A stretch of 5,758 nucleotides of DNA from Vulcanimicrobiota bacterium. GTDB lineage: Bacteria > Vulcanimicrobiota > Vulcanimicrobiia > Vulcanimicrobiales > Vulcanimicrobiaceae. Numbering within the stretch: the stretch's first letter is position 1; every line of letters begins with the position of its first letter. The stretch is taken from NCBI GenBank assembly GCA_019247395.1, contig JAFAOZ010000224.1, positions 1 through 5,758 on the forward strand, read 5' to 3'. Made by a program: the position numbers and the translations under genes. The notes below the pieces were generated by a model. That model made no database searches and had not been told where the DNA came from. It saw nothing but the letters and a program-made list of their open reading frames with translations. This document shows positions 1 through 5,758 of this stretch, piece by piece.

Positions 1-2
1 GA

Positions 3-1988
3 AAAGCCCGCCTCGTTGGAGGAACTCTCGGTCCGCTCACGCTGGATCGCGCCGACGTGAGCCTGCACTCCGCCGGACGCCGCATCGTTCTCGATCGCGC
101 GGAGCTGGCGACGTCCGCGCTCTCCGCTACCGCCTCAGGAACACTCGGGCTTGGTCCCGACGAACCGCTCGACGTAAACGTGCACGGCTCGACCGATCAT
201 CTCGCGCAACTCGTCTACAACGTTTCGCGCGTCCGCGTACCGATTCGCGGAGCGTTCGAGACGACGCTTAGCCTGCGAGGAACGTATAAAGCGCCCGCGA
301 TTTCGGCGGGCTTCGACGGGAGCGACGTCGTCGCATACGGCGTACCGATTGCATCGCTTTTCGGCGAAGTACGCGTCGAGCGCAAAGCCCTCGTGCTGTC
401 CAATGCCGGTGCGACCTTCGCACGCGGCCAAGCGACGCTGGCCGGGTCGGTTCCGATGCAGCTCTCGCCGCTTCGATTGGCGGCGCCGGAGCAGCCGATC
501 AGCTTCGATCTCGACGTTGTCGGCCTCGATCCGGCGATCTTTAACGATGTGCTCGGCTCGGGCAGTAAGCTCGGCGGCGTCATCGACGCGCATTTGGGCC
601 TATCGGGAACGGTTCGCAACCCGATTGCGGTGGGACGCTTGAGCTTGACGAACGGATCGTACATCGGCAATCTCGACCGCGTTCAAATCTCTCAAATCGC
701 CGGAGCGCTGGTCTTCAACCACACGAGCGCATCGCTCGAAAATCTGTCGGCGCAACTTGGAACCGGCACCGTGCGCGCCTCCGGAACCGCGCAATTCCCC
801 AACGGCTTCACAGCGGCCGGCGCGAGCCTCTCAATGCGCGCCTCGGCACACGGCGCGCAGCTCGACCTTCCAGAGTTTGGAAACGGGACGCTCGACGGCG
901 CGCTCACGCTCGTAAAGCGGCCATCCGGCAACGCACTGCTCTCCGGAAACGCAACGTTGAGCAACGCAACGTTGGCGTTCGCATCGTTCGTCAGAGCGGC
1001 CCAAGCGTCGAGCGCGATAGCCGGGCCGCCGTTGCCGCTCGATTTTGACTTAGCGGCAACTGCGGGAAGGAACGTGCGCGTGCGCGGCAGCGGCTACGGC
1101 GCCGGCCTTGACATCGGCGTCGCCGGTTCGGTCAAGCTCGGCGGAACGCTGGCCGCGCCGACGCTCGACGGCACATTCGACTCAACGGGAGGCACCCTCA
1201 CCTACTTCGATCGCGCCTTTCGGGTGCAGCAGGGAAGCGTTCGCTTTAACCCGAGCGACGGCGTCCTGCCGACGATTCGCGCGGTCGCGACGACGACCGT
1301 CGTCAATCCCGATCCCGATCGCGCCCGCAATCCGTACGGCAGCGCCGAAATCACGATTCGCGTTGACGGTCCGATTCCCAATCTGCGGTTCGGGCTGGAG
1401 TCAACCCCTCCAGGTTATAGCCAGGCACAGATCCTTAGCCTTATTGCGCCGTTTGGCGGGTTCGTCGGCGGCATCGGCTTCACACGTCAGGGAATGCTCG
1501 CACAGCAGCAGCCGGGCGGAATCACGCCGTTTGGAACGGTATCGCCGATTCCCGGCGGCGGCGGTTTGGCGCAGCGAAGCACGATCACGGTCGGGCAGGA
1601 AGCGTTCAATTTGCTCAACGCACAGTTCACGGCGGGCCTATTATCGCCGCTCGAGACGACGCTCGGGCAAGGGCTCGGATTGTCGAGCATCAATCTCACC
1701 CTTGGCTACTACGGTAACGTGGGCTTTACCGCAAGCCGGCTGCTCGGCAGGTACGTCACCGTCGCTTACGCGGTGACCTTCGGGATTCCGCAAACGCAAT
1801 CGTTTGGGCTCACCCTCGCGCCGAACCCGGACGAGTCCGCGACGCTGAGCTTCTTCCTTCAGAACGGCCCGACGAAGCTCTTCCAAACTCCGAACGGTCC
1901 GACGGGATTCGGCTCGAGTTATCTCCAAACCGAACCATTAATCGGAAACAGCGGCTTTAGTCTTACGTATCAACGGCATTTCTGGTGA
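3..1988 (+). CDS. tamB: TamB-family translocation/assembly module protein, C-terminal part (5' end outside window)
   Basis: TamB is a long inner-membrane-anchored protein whose beta-rich body spans the periplasm; it helps outer-membrane protein assembly and, in related AsmA-like proteins, lipid transport. The frame is open from codon 3 to a TGA at 1986-1988, giving 661 residues. A GTG at 57 is possible but is not taken as the start, because in-frame coding of the same character runs to the left edge and there is no signal anchor. The fragment is made of short alternating beta-strands rich in Gly, Ser, Thr and Asn, as in the TamB beta-taco. The family's C-terminal domain (DUF490/PF04357) is clear: GGTLTYFDRAFRV at residues 396-408, VDGPIPNLRF at 454-463, and the typical S-x-P-P-G-Y-S-Q-x-x-I-L-S-L-I near 467-481. 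A Gly/Pro/Gln-rich stretch follows (about 484-525). The chain ends in alternating strands and a terminal aromatic (LTYQRHFW), like a beta-signal. There is no cysteine. bamA follows on the same strand after 178 nt. Confidence 0.92.
   Translation, partial: KARLVGGTLGPLTLDRADVSLHSAGRRIVLDRAELATSALSATASGTLGLGPDEPLDVNVHGSTDHLAQLVYNVSRVRVPIRGAFETTLSLRGTYKAPAISAGFDGSDVVAYGVPIASLFGEVRVERKALVLSNAGATFARGQATLAGSVPMQLSPLRLAAPEQPISFDLDVVGLDPAIFNDVLGSGSKLGGVIDAHLGLSGTVRNPIAVGRLSLTNGSYIGNLDRVQISQIAGALVFNHTSASLENLSAQLGTGTVRASGTAQFPNGFTAAGASLSMRASAHGAQLDLPEFGNGTLDGALTLVKRPSGNALLSGNATLSNATLAFASFVRAAQASSAIAGPPLPLDFDLAATAGRNVRVRGSGYGAGLDIGVAGSVKLGGTLAAPTLDGTFDSTGGTLTYFDRAFRVQQGSVRFNPSDGVLPTIRAVATTTVVNPDPDRARNPYGSAEITIRVDGPIPNLRFGLESTPPGYSQAQILSLIAPFGGFVGGIGFTRQGMLAQQQPGGITPFGTVSPIPGGGGLAQRSTITVGQEAFNLLNAQFTAGLLSPLETTLGQGLGLSSINLTLGYYGNVGFTASRLLGRYVTVAYAVTFGIPQTQSFGLTLAPNPDESATLSFFLQNGPTKLFQTPNGPTGFGSSYLQTEPLIGNSGFSLTYQRHFW
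948..974 (+). repeat. Short direct repeat inside the TamB gene
   Basis: The 12-base string AACGCAACGTTG occurs at 948-959 and again at 963-974, a period of 15 nt or five codons. It encodes N-A-T-L twice (SGNATLSNATL). The in-frame period fits local duplication of a beta-strand unit in the repetitive TamB body, rather than a regulatory or mobile element. Confidence 0.6.
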
Positions 1989-2166
1989 ACGCGATTTTCT
2001 CGGCGGGCGCTTCATTAAACGCACGTTCAGGCTTGCGCAACGCGCAAGGACCCCGGGTAAGCCGGGCGGAACAGGGCGTGCCGGGTCGCGCGGCCCTCTC
2101 GTGTGCGCGAGTCGCGCTCCGGCCGCAACGCCACCTCTTAACTCAATTGAGGACGACTTTTTTCAC
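1989..2166 (+). other. GC-rich spacer between tamB and bamA with small hairpins
   Basis: This 178-nt stretch is the longest gap in the window. It can form a 7-bp stem (2032-2038 with 2042-2048, loop AAC) and a 5-bp stem (2052-2056 with 2062-2066). A weaker 5-bp pairing joins 2073-2077 to 2093-2097. None is followed by a T-run, so they do not look like intrinsic terminators. A T6 run (2158-2163) lies just before the bamA start, but only a 4-bp pairing precedes it. I see no convincing -35/-10 promoter. The spacer may be a structured leader for bamA, but that is inference. Confidence 0.4.
2149..2153 (+). promoter_or_regulatory. Ribosome binding site of bamA, within a palindrome
   Basis: GAGGA at 2149-2153 is the best Shine-Dalgarno match before the ATG at 2167. 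The spacer is long (13 nt) and contains a T6 run. The first part of the site lies in the perfect 10-bp palindrome CTCAATTGAG (2142-2151). CCTC at 2134-2137 can also pair with GAGG at 2149-2152, which would mask the site, though only by four base pairs. The site supports the start at 2167 over the GTG at 2101. Confidence 0.55.
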
Positions 2167-4428
2167 ATGATCTTCGATCCGGGGCGGCGCGTGGGGCCGT
2201 TACAAAGGTACGTCGCAACGCTCGCGCTGCTCGCAATGAGCGGGTTGGGCTTGACCACGGCGTCCCCGGTCTGGGCTGCCGGCCCGAAGATCGTCTCGGT
2301 GGACGTAACCGGCAATCTCCACGTTCCGACCCAGGTCATCATGTCGGTGGTGGCGTCTCGCCCCGGTCAGCAATACGATCCGAAGGTGGTGCAAGAAGAT
2401 CTCGCACGCATCAACGCCCTCGGATACTTTGCCGACATCGCCCCGCCGCTCGTCCGGCAGCGGCCGAACGGGATAGCGATCACCTACCGAGTGGTCGAGA
2501 ACCCGGTGCTCACAAAAATCAACTTTACCGGAAATCAAAAGGTTCCAGGCGATACGCTGCTGGCCTTGATGGATCTCTCCGTCGGTCAAGTCTTCAACAC
2601 GAACACGTTCAAGCAAGACGTGCTCAAGATCAATAACTACTACGAGCGCATCGGATACGGCGGTCAAGTACCCACGCACGTCAAGGATATCAATCTCGAC
2701 TCGAAGACCGGCGTTTTGACGTTGACGATCCAGGAAGGCTTGGTCGTCAAGCACATCATCATCGGCGGCGATCCCCTCTTTCCGCCGCCGTACTTACTTC
2801 CACACTTGACGCTCCAGCCCGGCGGCATTTACTCCGATGCCGTACGCGACGCCGACTATAAGGCGCTTCAGAAGTTGTACGAAGATCACTTTCACCTGGA
2901 AATCGGCAACTTTGAAGGCGGCATCGTACCCTCGTCGATCGACTTGACGGCCGGGACGGCCGACGTCAAATACGATATCTACGTGGCGCGAATTGCCGTC
3001 GTCGAGATCACCGGCAACACGCGTACCAAAGACCGGGTCATTCGACGCGAACTGCGCGAGCGGCCGGGCATGGTGTTGAACACCGACGGCATCAAACGCG
3101 ATTACGAACGCCTTCAGGCGCTTAACTTCTTCTCGAAAGTTGAGCCCGACGTCAAACCCGGCCCCGATCCCAAAAAGCCGCAAGACGTGACGCTCGTGTG
3201 GCACGTCACCGAACAGCGCACCGCGACGGCCTCAGTCGGCTTCGGCTATTCGGGCGGATTAACCGGCCTGGGGCTCTACGCGACGCTCGGCTTCGCCGAC
3301 AACAACCTGCACGGCACCGGCAACTCCGCGTCCTTGCAATTCGAGGAAGGCTCGCGCGCGGGAATCGCGCAGCTCTCGCTCTCGGTTCCGTATCTCGGCG
3401 ACTCGGCTCAAGGCCAGCGATATACGGCGGGCGGTCAGATCTTCGCGAATCACACCACGTATTATTATCCCGTCTATGCGATCTCGGGCTCCGGAAGCGC
3501 CGTCAAGAGCAGCTCGTCGATTCCGATTCCGGTGACGCTCTATTCCAGCACGAACGCGTCGCTCGTTTCCGGAGTGAACGCCACGAGCGTTTCGAGCGCG
3601 AACGGGGCCTCCGCCAACGTCGGGCGGCGCTTGAGCGACTACACGATTCTCTCGCTTGCGATAACCGGCGAGCGCATCCGCTACAACACGACGGTGCCGT
3701 CGCCATATTACTTCCAAGGAAATCAGCCGAACATCTTCATCGGACCGACGCCCGGCCCGATCAACTCCACGCCGCAGAACTACGGCGGCTCGTTCGGCAT
3801 TTCGGCATCGTCGATCGCGAACGTCAATACCGGCAATCCCTACAATCTTGCGACGACGGGCCTTAGCTTACAAACCATCACGCTCGACGATCCGTTCAAT
3901 CCGCGCAGCGGCGTCAAAGGACTCTTGAACGCGGTATACTCGGCGCCTGCGATCGGCTCGAACTTCCAGTTCTCTCAAACGACGCTCGACATCGCGAAGT
4001 TCTTCCCAATTCTCAAGGACGCCACGTTGGGAGTTCACGGCGCGGTCTACAACTCTACCGGAGTGATTCCGCCGAGCTCGCTCTTCACGTTCTCCGATCA
4101 GCAGATGCGCGGCTACAATCAAGTCTTTTACGCGACCAACGCCTTTCTCGGGCAAATCGAGCTGCGCCAACCGGTCGCGCTCGACCGGCGGATTACGCTC
4201 GCCGTCTTCGTCGACGAGCTGGACTACCACATCCGCGGTGCGTACCCGCTGCTCGATCCTTACACGAACCGGATCACCGGCTACCCGGCCAATTGGGCCC
4301 TGTACGGCGACGCCGGCTTTGGCATTCGCTTCGACGTGCCGCAGCTGGGCTTGCGCACGGTTCGGATCGACTTTGCAAAAGGAGTGAATGGAACGCATAC
4401 TAGTTTTGGAATCGGCCAAAGTTTTTAA
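2167..4428 (+). CDS. bamA: Outer membrane protein assembly factor BamA, four POTRA domains
   Basis: BamA is the essential outer-membrane core of the Bam machine that folds and inserts beta-barrel proteins. The 753-residue product starts with a Sec signal peptide (R7-R8, hydrophobic 16-32, likely cleavage after VWA at 37). Four POTRA domains follow, at about 41-112, 113-191, 192-274 and 275-350. POTRA1, 2 and 4 show the hallmark strand ending in V/F-T-G-N, and POTRA1 and 4 also have L-x-x-L-x-(Y/F)-F. The barrel runs from about 352 to the C-terminus. It has M-R-G-Y at 647-650, matching the conserved VRGF motif of loop 6 with its buried Arg, and the chain ends in a beta-signal with terminal Phe (SFGIGQSF). 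E. coli BamA has five POTRAs, so this one is shorter in the periplasmic arm. A GTG at 2101 would add 22 residues ahead of the signal peptide; the ATG gives a normal signal peptide and was preferred. A Ser-rich insert (439-486) is probably a surface loop. There are no cysteines. The skp-like gene follows after 33 nt, so co-transcription is likely. Confidence 0.97.
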   Translation: MIFDPGRRVGPLQRYVATLALLAMSGLGLTTASPVWAAGPKIVSVDVTGNLHVPTQVIMSVVASRPGQQYDPKVVQEDLARINALGYFADIAPPLVRQRPNGIAITYRVVENPVLTKINFTGNQKVPGDTLLALMDLSVGQVFNTNTFKQDVLKINNYYERIGYGGQVPTHVKDINLDSKTGVLTLTIQEGLVVKHIIIGGDPLFPPPYLLPHLTLQPGGIYSDAVRDADYKALQKLYEDHFHLEIGNFEGGIVPSSIDLTAGTADVKYDIYVARIAVVEITGNTRTKDRVIRRELRERPGMVLNTDGIKRDYERLQALNFFSKVEPDVKPGPDPKKPQDVTLVWHVTEQRTATASVGFGYSGGLTGLGLYATLGFADNNLHGTGNSASLQFEEGSRAGIAQLSLSVPYLGDSAQGQRYTAGGQIFANHTTYYYPVYAISGSGSAVKSSSSIPIPVTLYSSTNASLVSGVNATSVSSANGASANVGRRLSDYTILSLAITGERIRYNTTVPSPYYFQGNQPNIFIGPTPGPINSTPQNYGGSFGISASSIANVNTGNPYNLATTGLSLQTITLDDPFNPRSGVKGLLNAVYSAPAIGSNFQFSQTTLDIAKFFPILKDATLGVHGAVYNSTGVIPPSSLFTFSDQQMRGYNQVFYATNAFLGQIELRQPVALDRRITLAVFVDELDYHIRGAYPLLDPYTNRITGYPANWALYGDAGFGIRFDVPQLGLRTVRIDFAKGVNGTHTSFGIGQSF

Positions 4429-4451
4429 TCGGCCGGCCCCCCTGGAGACCT

Positions 4452-4456
4452 AAGGA
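4452..4456 (+). promoter_or_regulatory. Ribosome binding site of the tandem Skp gene
   Basis: AAGGA at 4452-4456 stands 5 nt before the ATG at 4462. This is a close, ordinary site and it fixes the start of the gene. A further GGAG lies at 4444-4447. Confidence 0.75.
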
Positions 4457-4461
4457 ACGAA

Positions 4462-5265
4462 ATGAATATTCGGTCAGTGATATTTTTCGCCGCCGCCGTT
4501 GCGCTTGCCACGTGGGCAGGGCGCGGCGCCATCGCCGCAGACCTCACCGACGTCGGGTTCATCGATCAGTCCGATCTGGCGAACCTGCCGGTTTTTGTCA
4601 CGGCGAACCGTCAGTTAGCGACGTATAAAACGCAGATGGATGCGCAGTTCAACGCACAGATGAAGCACGTGCGGACGGATGCCGAGCGGCAGCAAGTCAC
4701 CATGCAGTTTCAGCAGCAGTTCAACGACAAGCAGCGCGAGATCGTCGGCCCGCTCTTTCAGCGCGCGCAGCTCGCAATCGCAGCCGTCAGCAGCACCCGC
4801 AATCTTTCGATCGTCGTGGACAAGCGCATCGTGATATTCGGCGGCCAAGATATCACCAAAGACGTCGAGGCGGTCTTTACGAGCGCGCAGGCAATTCAGC
4901 CGCCGGCCGCCACGCCGCCGCCATCGGAGATCGGATACGTCGATCAAAGCGTGCTGGACGGCATCCCGAAGGTGCAGACGGCCAACTCGACCATGCAGCA
5001 ATTCGAGGCGACGCAGCGACAAGTCTACTCGGCACGCATCGCGCAGGCGCGCACGCCGGCGGAGAAGCAGCAAATTCTTACGGAGTACAACAAGGTCATC
5101 AGCGACAAGCAAGACCAGCTGCTCAAACCGCTGGTCGAACAAACGCGCTCCTCGACCTCAGACGTCGCACGAAAGAAAAACTTGATTCTCGTCGTCGATA
5201 AAGCCGACGTGATCTACGGAGGGACGGACATCACGCCCGATGTCCAAAATGCGCTTACGAAGTAA
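4462..5265 (+). CDS. skp: Periplasmic OmpH/Skp-type chaperone with two tandem Skp modules
   Basis: Skp/OmpH chaperones bind unfolded outer-membrane proteins in the periplasm and keep them soluble on the way to BamA. The 267-residue product has a Sec signal peptide (hydrophobic 5-19, probable cleavage after AIA at residue 25). Two complete Skp-like modules follow: residues 31-139 and 157-265, joined by a Pro-rich linker (PPAATPPPSE, 147-156). Each module starts with G-(F/Y)-(I/V)-D-Q-S-x-L and has a long Gln-rich helical middle. Each ends with N-L-x-(I/L)-V-V-D-K, then G-G-x-D-I-T-x-D-V. The DIT-x-DV ending matches the C-terminal signature of E. coli Skp (DITADV). A standard Skp has about 140-160 residues and one module, so this is an internal duplication. 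The gene follows bamA, as skp does in E. coli, which supports the role. The next gene begins within its 3' end. Confidence 0.92.
   Translation: MNIRSVIFFAAAVALATWAGRGAIAADLTDVGFIDQSDLANLPVFVTANRQLATYKTQMDAQFNAQMKHVRTDAERQQVTMQFQQQFNDKQREIVGPLFQRAQLAIAAVSSTRNLSIVVDKRIVIFGGQDITKDVEAVFTSAQAIQPPAATPPPSEIGYVDQSVLDGIPKVQTANSTMQQFEATQRQVYSARIAQARTPAEKQQILTEYNKVISDKQDQLLKPLVEQTRSSTSDVARKKNLILVVDKADVIYGGTDITPDVQNALTK
4552..4878 (+). repeat. Skp module 1 of the tandem chaperone (residues 31-139)
   Basis: This is the first copy of the internal protein duplication. Aligned to module 2 with a constant offset of 126 residues and no gaps, a hand count gives 37 identical residues out of 109 (about 34%). Shared blocks are G-x-x-D-Q-S-x-L, P-x-x-x-T-A-N, R-T-x-A-E-x-Q-Q, D-K-Q, P-L, N-L-x-x-V-V-D-K and V-I-x-G-G-x-D-I-T-x-D-V. 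The divergence indicates an old duplication. Confidence 0.9.
4930..5256 (+). repeat. Skp module 2 of the tandem chaperone (residues 157-265)
   Basis: This is the second copy of the duplication. It keeps both ends of the Skp fold: I-G-Y-V-D-Q-S at the N-terminal strand and V-V-D-K plus D-I-T-P-D-V at the C-terminus. Its middle is more charged (A-E-K-Q-Q, D-K-Q-D-Q) than that of module 1 (Q-F-Q-Q-Q-F). This may mean the two helical arms bind clients differently, which is inference. Confidence 0.9.
5218..5224 (+). promoter_or_regulatory. Shine-Dalgarno-like site for the overlapping lipoprotein gene
   Basis: GGAGGGA at 5218-5224 lies inside the chaperone gene and is the only strong ribosome binding match before the lipoprotein. 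It is 15 nt from the ATG at 5240 and 24 nt from the ATG at 5249, so it favours 5240 although the spacing is long. The same bases encode the Gly-Gly of the second Skp module, so the match could be fortuitous. Confidence 0.45.
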
Positions 5266-5758
5266 GATCGCTGCCTGCGCGGCACTTGCGGCCCTAGCCG
5301 GCTGCGGGCCGAACGTCCACTCCTCCGCCGTGCGCGGCACCGGTTACGTGCGGGTCGACGACATCGTCAAACACCACCCGCTCTACCCTCAGCTTTCGCA
5401 GATCGACGACGCAATCGCGGCGATCAACCTCGCGTCGGTCGCGCCGCACGTTCCGCTCAGTGCCTCGCAGATCGCCGCGCAAACCGGGCAACTCAATCGC
5501 GAGCTGCGCGACGCGCAGCTTCGAGCGAACAAGATTCTCGCGCAAAAACAACGCGATTACACGCAGCGGGAGTCGCAAGCGGTCTCCGCCGCGCTCGCTG
5601 CGGCCGGCATTCACGGTTCCGGTGCGCTCGCGGGACAGCAAATGAGCGGCGCTTCGGCGCAGCAGCTGCAGCAGGCGACGCAGGCGGCAAATGCCGATCT
5701 CATGGCATATCAGCAGAACGTCATTGCGCAGAACAATGCAGCGAGCAGCTCGGTCGAG
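5240..5758 (+). CDS. Skp-like lipoprotein, N-terminal part (3' end outside window)
   Basis: The frame is open from ATG 5240 to the last base of the window (173 codons, no stop). A second ATG at 5249 is possible; an in-frame TGA at 5210-5212 rules out anything longer. The N-terminus is a lipoprotein signal: basic residues (K3, R5, R7, K9), an Ala/Leu-rich core, then the lipobox L-A-G-C with the lipidated Cys at residue 22. Gly at +2 does not suggest inner-membrane retention under the E. coli rule. After a short linker comes T-G-Y-V-R-V-D-D-I-V-K-H-H-P-L-Y (residues 34-49), which resembles the start of the two Skp modules upstream. A long Gln/Ala-rich, probably helical region follows, interrupted near residues 120-130 by a Gly/Ser-rich piece. 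It overlaps the chaperone gene by 26 nt (17 from 5249), so translation is probably coupled. I infer an OmpH/Skp-like membrane-anchored periplasmic protein. The family is not certain, and the C-terminal Skp signature, if present, would lie outside the window. Confidence 0.85.
   Translation, partial: MSKMRLRSKIAACAALAALAGCGPNVHSSAVRGTGYVRVDDIVKHHPLYPQLSQIDDAIAAINLASVAPHVPLSASQIAAQTGQLNRELRDAQLRANKILAQKQRDYTQRESQAVSAALAAAGIHGSGALAGQQMSGASAQQLQQATQAANADLMAYQQNVIAQNNAASSSVE

Noticed and set aside
57..59. GTG at 57 as the true start of the TamB gene
   Set aside because: The frame continues upstream to the window edge with the same beta-strand character, and no signal anchor follows the GTG. TamB proteins are usually much longer than 643 residues.
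2134..2163. Possible intrinsic terminator before bamA (CCTC/GAGG pairing followed by T6)
   Set aside because: The stem is only four base pairs with an 11-nt loop, and the T-run starts five bases after it, so it is too weak to call.
2101..2166. N-terminal extension of BamA from the GTG at 2101
   Set aside because: It would place 22 extra residues before a normal signal peptide and has no good ribosome site. The ATG at 2167 has GAGGA upstream and gives a standard Sec signal.
3198..3866. 222-codon open frame on the + strand inside bamA
   Set aside because: It lies wholly within the strongly supported BamA barrel in another frame, and its product is Arg-rich with no domain character, as expected for a shadow frame in GC-rich DNA.
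3868..4419. 183-codon open frame on the - strand (also similar ones at 2200-2754 and 4615-5142)
   Set aside because: These are antisense to bamA and the Skp gene, with Arg/Val/Asp/Leu-rich products and no recognisable motif. The sense genes explain the sequence fully.
4410..4438. Direct repeat AATCGGCC (4410-4417, 4427-4434) and palindrome GGCCGGCC at the end of bamA
   Set aside because: The possible stem is five base pairs around a 13-nt loop with no T-run after it. It partly lies in coding sequence and is likely chance in GC-rich DNA.

Overview
The window is about 5.8 kb of GC-rich DNA from a diderm (outer-membrane-bearing) bacterium. It carries one tightly packed cluster of outer-membrane biogenesis genes, all on the + strand. 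In order it holds the 3' end of a TamB-family gene, a complete bamA, a complete Skp/OmpH-type chaperone gene built from two tandem Skp modules, and the 5' part of a lipoprotein gene that overlaps the chaperone gene. No tRNA, rRNA, insertion sequence, CRISPR array or other sign of mobile DNA was seen.

Layout: positions 1-1988 encode the C-terminal 661 residues of the TamB-like protein, whose reading frame is open through the left edge. Positions 1989-2166 are a GC-rich spacer with small hairpins and, just before bamA, a Shine-Dalgarno site inside a 10-bp palindrome. bamA runs 2167-4428 (753 aa: signal peptide, four POTRA domains, one 16-strand-type barrel). A 33-nt gap with a good ribosome binding site leads to the tandem Skp gene (4462-5265, 267 aa). 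The lipoprotein gene starts inside the last codons of that gene (5240 or 5249) and is still open at the right edge (5758).

How the genes work together: BamA inserts beta-barrel proteins into the outer membrane, Skp-type chaperones carry unfolded barrels across the periplasm, and TamB is an inner-membrane-anchored beta-helical bridge between the two membranes. TamA is the usual TamB partner in Proteobacteria. Here TamB lies directly beside BamA and no tamA is visible in the window, in keeping with the idea that TamB can pair with BamA. The lipoprotein starts with a short motif resembling the start of each Skp module and then becomes Gln/Ala-rich and helical, so it may be a membrane-tethered member of the same chaperone group.

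Organism: the non-proteobacterial gene order, the four-POTRA BamA, the roughly 60% GC feel and the sequence style suggest a deep-branching diderm phylum such as Eremiobacterota (WPS-2) or Armatimonadota. This is inference with low confidence. The main points of interest are the tandem Skp gene, the overlapping Skp-like lipoprotein gene, and the TamB-BamA pairing. The core machinery itself is well known.
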